Positions 20,734-22,685 of a DNA stretch of 22,685 bases are shown here, piece by piece. Position 1 is the first letter of the stretch; each line of letters starts with the position of its first letter. The DNA is from Kingella pumchi (GTDB taxonomy: Bacteria; Pseudomonadota; Gammaproteobacteria; Burkholderiales; Neisseriaceae): positions 1 to 22,685 of the forward strand of contig NZ_JAKOOW010000002.1 of the NCBI RefSeq assembly GCF_022288825.1, given 5' to 3'. The notes under the pieces are model-generated. The model had not been told where the DNA came from. It ran no database searches and saw only the letters and a program-made list of their open reading frames with translations. The position numbers were made by a program, and so were the translations under genes.

Positions 20734-20761
20734 GGCCGCCATTATATAGCGAATGGCGGCC
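20734..20761 (-). promoter_or_regulatory. Probable trpA -10 box inside an inverted repeat
   Basis: On the minus strand TATAAT (20746-20741) is a consensus -10 hexamer. It overlaps a perfect 10-bp inverted repeat, GGCCGCCATT (20734-20743) and AATGGCGGCC (20752-20761). No good -35 is seen at the right distance (GGCTGG), so an activator or a repressor binding the palindrome is possible. About 75 nt separate it from the trpA start. Confidence 0.45.
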
Positions 20762-20870
20762 GCCAGCCGCAGGCGGCAGGCACTTTCAGGCTGCTTTTTC
20801 GGCGCAGGCAGCCTGAAAACCGCAGCGCATAAGGGCGGGCAAAGGCGGCGGGCTTAACACGGCTTTACCC

Positions 20871-20897
20871 TTGGCCGGCGGCGGCATCGGTTACAAT
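20871..20897 (+). promoter_or_regulatory. Possible lolB promoter
   Basis: TACAAT (20892-20897) resembles a -10 box; TTGGCC (20871-20876) is a weak -35 at 15-nt spacing. They lie 60 nt before the lolB ATG. Spacing is short, so this is tentative. Confidence 0.35.
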
Positions 20898-20957
20898 GCC
20901 CGCCGTTTTTTGCCCTTTATGCCGCGCAACGGCTCGGGAATTTGTTTGGAGAACCGC

Positions 20958-21548
20958 ATGAACTACCGTTATCTGCTGCTTTCAGGCTGCCTTGTCCTGC
21001 TGGCCGCCTGTAGCGTGCCGCAAGCACAAAAACCGTCCGAATGGCAGGCCGAACGCAGCCTGAAAACCTTTGCCGCCAGCGGCCGCATGGGCGTGAAAGT
21101 GAAAGAAAAAGGCAGCTACGCCCATTTTGACTGGACGCTGGAAAACGGCGTTGAAACCGTCGATGTCAACACCCCGCTGGGCAGTACCGTCGGCCAGCTG
21201 TGCCGCGACGACTTGGGCGTGCTGGCGGTGGACAGCAAAGGCCAAAAGTTTGAAGCAGCCACGCCCGACGAATTGAGCGAGCAGCTGTTAGGCTACCGTC
21301 TGCCCATCGCCCATCTGGCGGTGTGGGCGAACGGCGAATGGGCAAACGGCCTGCCGCACCGCATCGAAACCGACGGCACGCTGGTGCAGGCCGGCTGGCG
21401 CATCCGCCGCAGCCTGAACGAAGACGGCAGCCCGCGCGTGCTGGTGCTGGACAACGGCCAGCTCAACCTGCGGCTGGTATTCAGCGACAGCAGCCGCGAA
21501 CACGGCCGCGCCGACACACAAGGCCGCTGCCGCGCCCGCAGCAGCTGA
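20958..21548 (+). CDS. lolB: Outer-membrane lipoprotein LolB
   Basis: A 196-aa lipoprotein that receives lipoproteins from LolA and inserts them in the outer membrane. The signal peptide MNYRYLLLSGCLVLLAAC ends at lipobox LAAC (Cys18). The mature part shows LolB features (FAASGRMGVKVKEKGSYAHFDW, TPLGSTVGQL, ELSEQLLGYRLPIAHLAVWA) and its length is normal. Position directly upstream of ispE is the common proteobacterial order. The ATG at 20958 has GGAG 7-8 nt upstream; earlier in-frame ATGs would bury the signal peptide. A DUS is read in the signal peptide as LSGC, creating a second lipobox-like site at Cys11. Two more DUS copies encode RSLK and RSLN in the mature protein. Confidence 0.9.
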   Translation: MNYRYLLLSGCLVLLAACSVPQAQKPSEWQAERSLKTFAASGRMGVKVKEKGSYAHFDWTLENGVETVDVNTPLGSTVGQLCRDDLGVLAVDSKGQKFEAATPDELSEQLLGYRLPIAHLAVWANGEWANGLPHRIETDGTLVQAGWRIRRSLNEDGSPRVLVLDNGQLNLRLVFSDSSREHGRADTQGRCRARSS

Positions 21549-21551
21549 TCA

Positions 21552-21595
21552 GGTTTTTAGGCTGCCTGCAGTCGCAACAAGGCAGCCTGAAAACC
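21552..21595 (+). terminator. DUS-pair hairpin after lolB
   Basis: A 15-bp stem with one G-U (21552-21566 with 21581-21595) starts 4 nt after the lolB stop. A second inverted DUS pair (21626-21637 with 21648-21659) follows before ispE. If both terminate, ispE would need its own promoter, yet none is obvious, so read-through is likely. Confidence 0.55.
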
Positions 21596-21685
21596 CGATC
21601 GCCGTCCGTTTAATCTCCAACAGCCTTTCAGGCTGCCCCAAACCGCAGGCAGCCTGAAACCGGCCAAACACCCATCCCGAACGCT

Positions 21686-22519
21686 ATGCCCAGCTATCCC
21701 GCCCCCGCCAAACTCAATCTCGATTTACGCATCACCGGCCGCCGCGCCGACGGCTATCACGAGTTGGAAAGCATCTTCACCCTGATCGATTTGCAAGACA
21801 CGCTTGACATCGAGCCGCGCGATGATGGCCGCATCGTGCTGCACACGCCGCTCTCCGACGTGCCGCCCGAGCAGGATTTGTGCGTACGCGCGGCGCGGGC
21901 GCTGCAAAACTTTTCAGGCTGCCTTAAGGGCGCGGACATCCGTGTTGAAAAACGCATCCCGACCGGCGGCGGCCTCGGCGGCGGCAGCTCCGATGCGGCC
22001 ACCGTGCTGATGGTGCTCAACCGCCTGTGGGATTTGAACCTGCCGTCAAACACGCTGCAAAAAATCGGCCTGACGCTGGGCGCGGACGTGCCGTTTTTCC
22101 TGTTCGGCCAAAGCGCTTTTGCCCGCGGCATCGGCGAAATCCTCACGCCGCTGGCGCTGCCGCCGCAGTGGTATGTGCTGGTGCGGCCGAACGTGCACGT
22201 TGCCACGCCCAAAGTGTTCGCCCATCCCGACCTGCCGCGCGACAGCACCCCTTGCGCCGCGCCGTCTTTTGCCGCGCTGCAGCCGTTTCGCAACGATATG
22301 CAGGCGGTGGTGCTGGCCGAATATCCGCCGGTGGCTGCCGCCTTCAGGCTGCTGCAGGATTACGGCAACCCGCGCATGACCGGCTCGGGCGCCTGCCTGT
22401 TTTTAGCTTTCGACAATGCGGCCGAAGCTGAAGCGGTGCTCAGCCGCCTGCCCGAAACGCTGGAAAGCTGGTGCGTGGCGGGCTTGGCCGAACACCCGCT
22501 GCGTTTTCAGGCTGCCTGA
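21686..22519 (+). CDS. ispE: 4-diphosphocytidyl-2-C-methyl-D-erythritol kinase
   Basis: A 277-aa GHMP-family kinase of the MEP isoprenoid pathway; it phosphorylates CDP-methylerythritol at the 2-OH using ATP. APAKLNL has the catalytic Lys9. The ATP-binding loop is PTGGGLGGGSSDAA (92-105), Asp134 is the catalytic base in GADVPFF, and the third GHMP motif is MTGSGACLF near residue 231. Length is normal. A DUS is translated as FSGCLKG (76-82) just before the ATP loop. The gene ends RFQAA-stop, with the stop created where a DUS runs into a second half-DUS (palindrome TTTTCAGGCTGCCTGAAAA). It lies between lolB and tRNA-Gln, the usual order before prs. Confidence 0.96.
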   Translation: MPSYPAPAKLNLDLRITGRRADGYHELESIFTLIDLQDTLDIEPRDDGRIVLHTPLSDVPPEQDLCVRAARALQNFSGCLKGADIRVEKRIPTGGGLGGGSSDAATVLMVLNRLWDLNLPSNTLQKIGLTLGADVPFFLFGQSAFARGIGEILTPLALPPQWYVLVRPNVHVATPKVFAHPDLPRDSTPCAAPSFAALQPFRNDMQAVVLAEYPPVAAAFRLLQDYGNPRMTGSGACLFLAFDNAAEAEAVLSRLPETLESWCVAGLAEHPLRFQAA

Positions 22520-22549
22520 AAAAAGCGGCGGCCAAACGGCAAAGCAGCC

Positions 22550-22578
22550 TTGACAGCCCGGCCAAAAGCAAACATAAT
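22550..22578 (+). promoter_or_regulatory. Promoter of tRNA-Gln
   Basis: Perfect -35 TTGACA (22550-22555), 17-nt spacer, -10 CATAAT (22573-22578). It lies 40 nt before the tRNA start and is the strongest sigma-70 type promoter seen in the window. Confidence 0.85.
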
Positions 22579-22618
22579 CCGCCCCCTTTAACGGGTCTGC
22601 TTTTTGCAGGCGCGAAGT

Positions 22619-22685
22619 TGGGGATTCGCCAAGTTGGTTAAGGCACCGGATTTTGATTCCGGCATTCGTAGGTTCGAATCCTACA
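22619..22685 (+). tRNA. tRNA-Gln (UUG), 3' end cut by the window edge
   Basis: Starts TGGGGATTCGCCAAGTTGG, the usual U1 start of bacterial tRNA-Gln. The anticodon arm is CCGGA-TTTTGAT-TCCGG, with anticodon TTG. T-arm GTAGG-TTCGAAT-CCTAC is complete. The last acceptor nucleotides and CCA lie outside the window. In many proteobacteria tRNA-Gln sits between ispE and prs, as the left neighbour here suggests. Confidence 0.95.

Larger units (their letters stand above)
419..22515. repeat. DNA uptake sequences (GCAGCCTGAA core), about 68 copies
   Basis: Hand count of exact GCAGCCTGAA or its complement gives about 68 copies in the window, about half preceded by AG and many by AA. Many are in inverted pairs that form intergenic hairpins, others are inside genes. 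Near-matches (AGGCTACCTGAA, GGCCGCCTGAA, ACAGCCTGAA) occur at about a dozen more sites. Long genes such as the catalytic part of rne, the AAA+ gene and the ligase are almost free of them. DUS are bound by the minor pilin ComP during natural transformation in Neisseriaceae; the organism is therefore probably naturally competent. Confidence 0.92.

Noticed and set aside
419..22515. CRISPR array
   Set aside because: The many short repeats are DUS at irregular spacing and both orientations; no regular repeat-spacer pattern and no cas gene.

Overview
The window looks like chromosomal DNA of a commensal or oral member of the Neisseriaceae (Neisseria/Kingella/Simonsiella type). The strongest reason is an extremely dense DNA uptake sequence (DUS): I count about 68 exact copies of the core GCAGCCTGAA on either strand, about three per kb. 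As I remember the published dialects, this is the Kingella-like one (AGGCAGCCTGAA), not the GCCGTCTGAA of meningococcus and gonococcus. Coding DNA is GC-rich, and the order lolB-ispE-tRNA-Gln and the divergent rluC/rne pair are typical proteobacterial arrangements.

Left part (1-8.8 kb): the start of a large two-partner-secretion adhesin (ESPR signal region only) runs off the left edge behind a structured leader. Then come a TerY-associated-type protein kinase-like protein with a zinc ribbon, rluC, a long divergent intergenic region, rne (RNase E), and a tandem AAA+ ATPase of unknown role.

Middle (8.8-14.7 kb) is an accessory, scarred region. A DHA2-type MFS drug-efflux gene has been split by an insert holding a decayed IS5-type transposase fragment and a mepB gene. 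After it come two inverted copies of a 150-bp repeat, a hairpin in a foreign DUS dialect, a Sel1-repeat lipoprotein, a tRNA-like element whose 3' half precedes its 5' half, a small membrane protein, an orphan tRNA 3' end with CCA, a cysteine-rich unknown protein and a dRS3-like repeat pair.

Right-centre (14.7-19 kb): a fused polynucleotide kinase/RNA ligase and a calcineurin-like phosphoesterase bracket two tandem secreted RsiV-like (DUF3298) paralogues. Kinase, ligase and phosphoesterase are the three activities of RNA healing and sealing, and they lie a few kb from the odd tRNA pieces. This is the best candidate in the window for an undescribed system; the functional link is inference.

Right end (19-22.7 kb) is housekeeping: an RDD membrane protein, trpA, lolB, ispE, and the promoter and first 67 nt of tRNA-Gln(UUG).

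Throughout, DUS copies do double duty. Inverted pairs act as terminators between genes. Single copies supply stop codons (several proteins end in Ala-Ala-stop), a lipobox, a signal-peptidase site and peptide segments in RluC and RNase E. All calls come from reading the sequence; no database or folding program was run.
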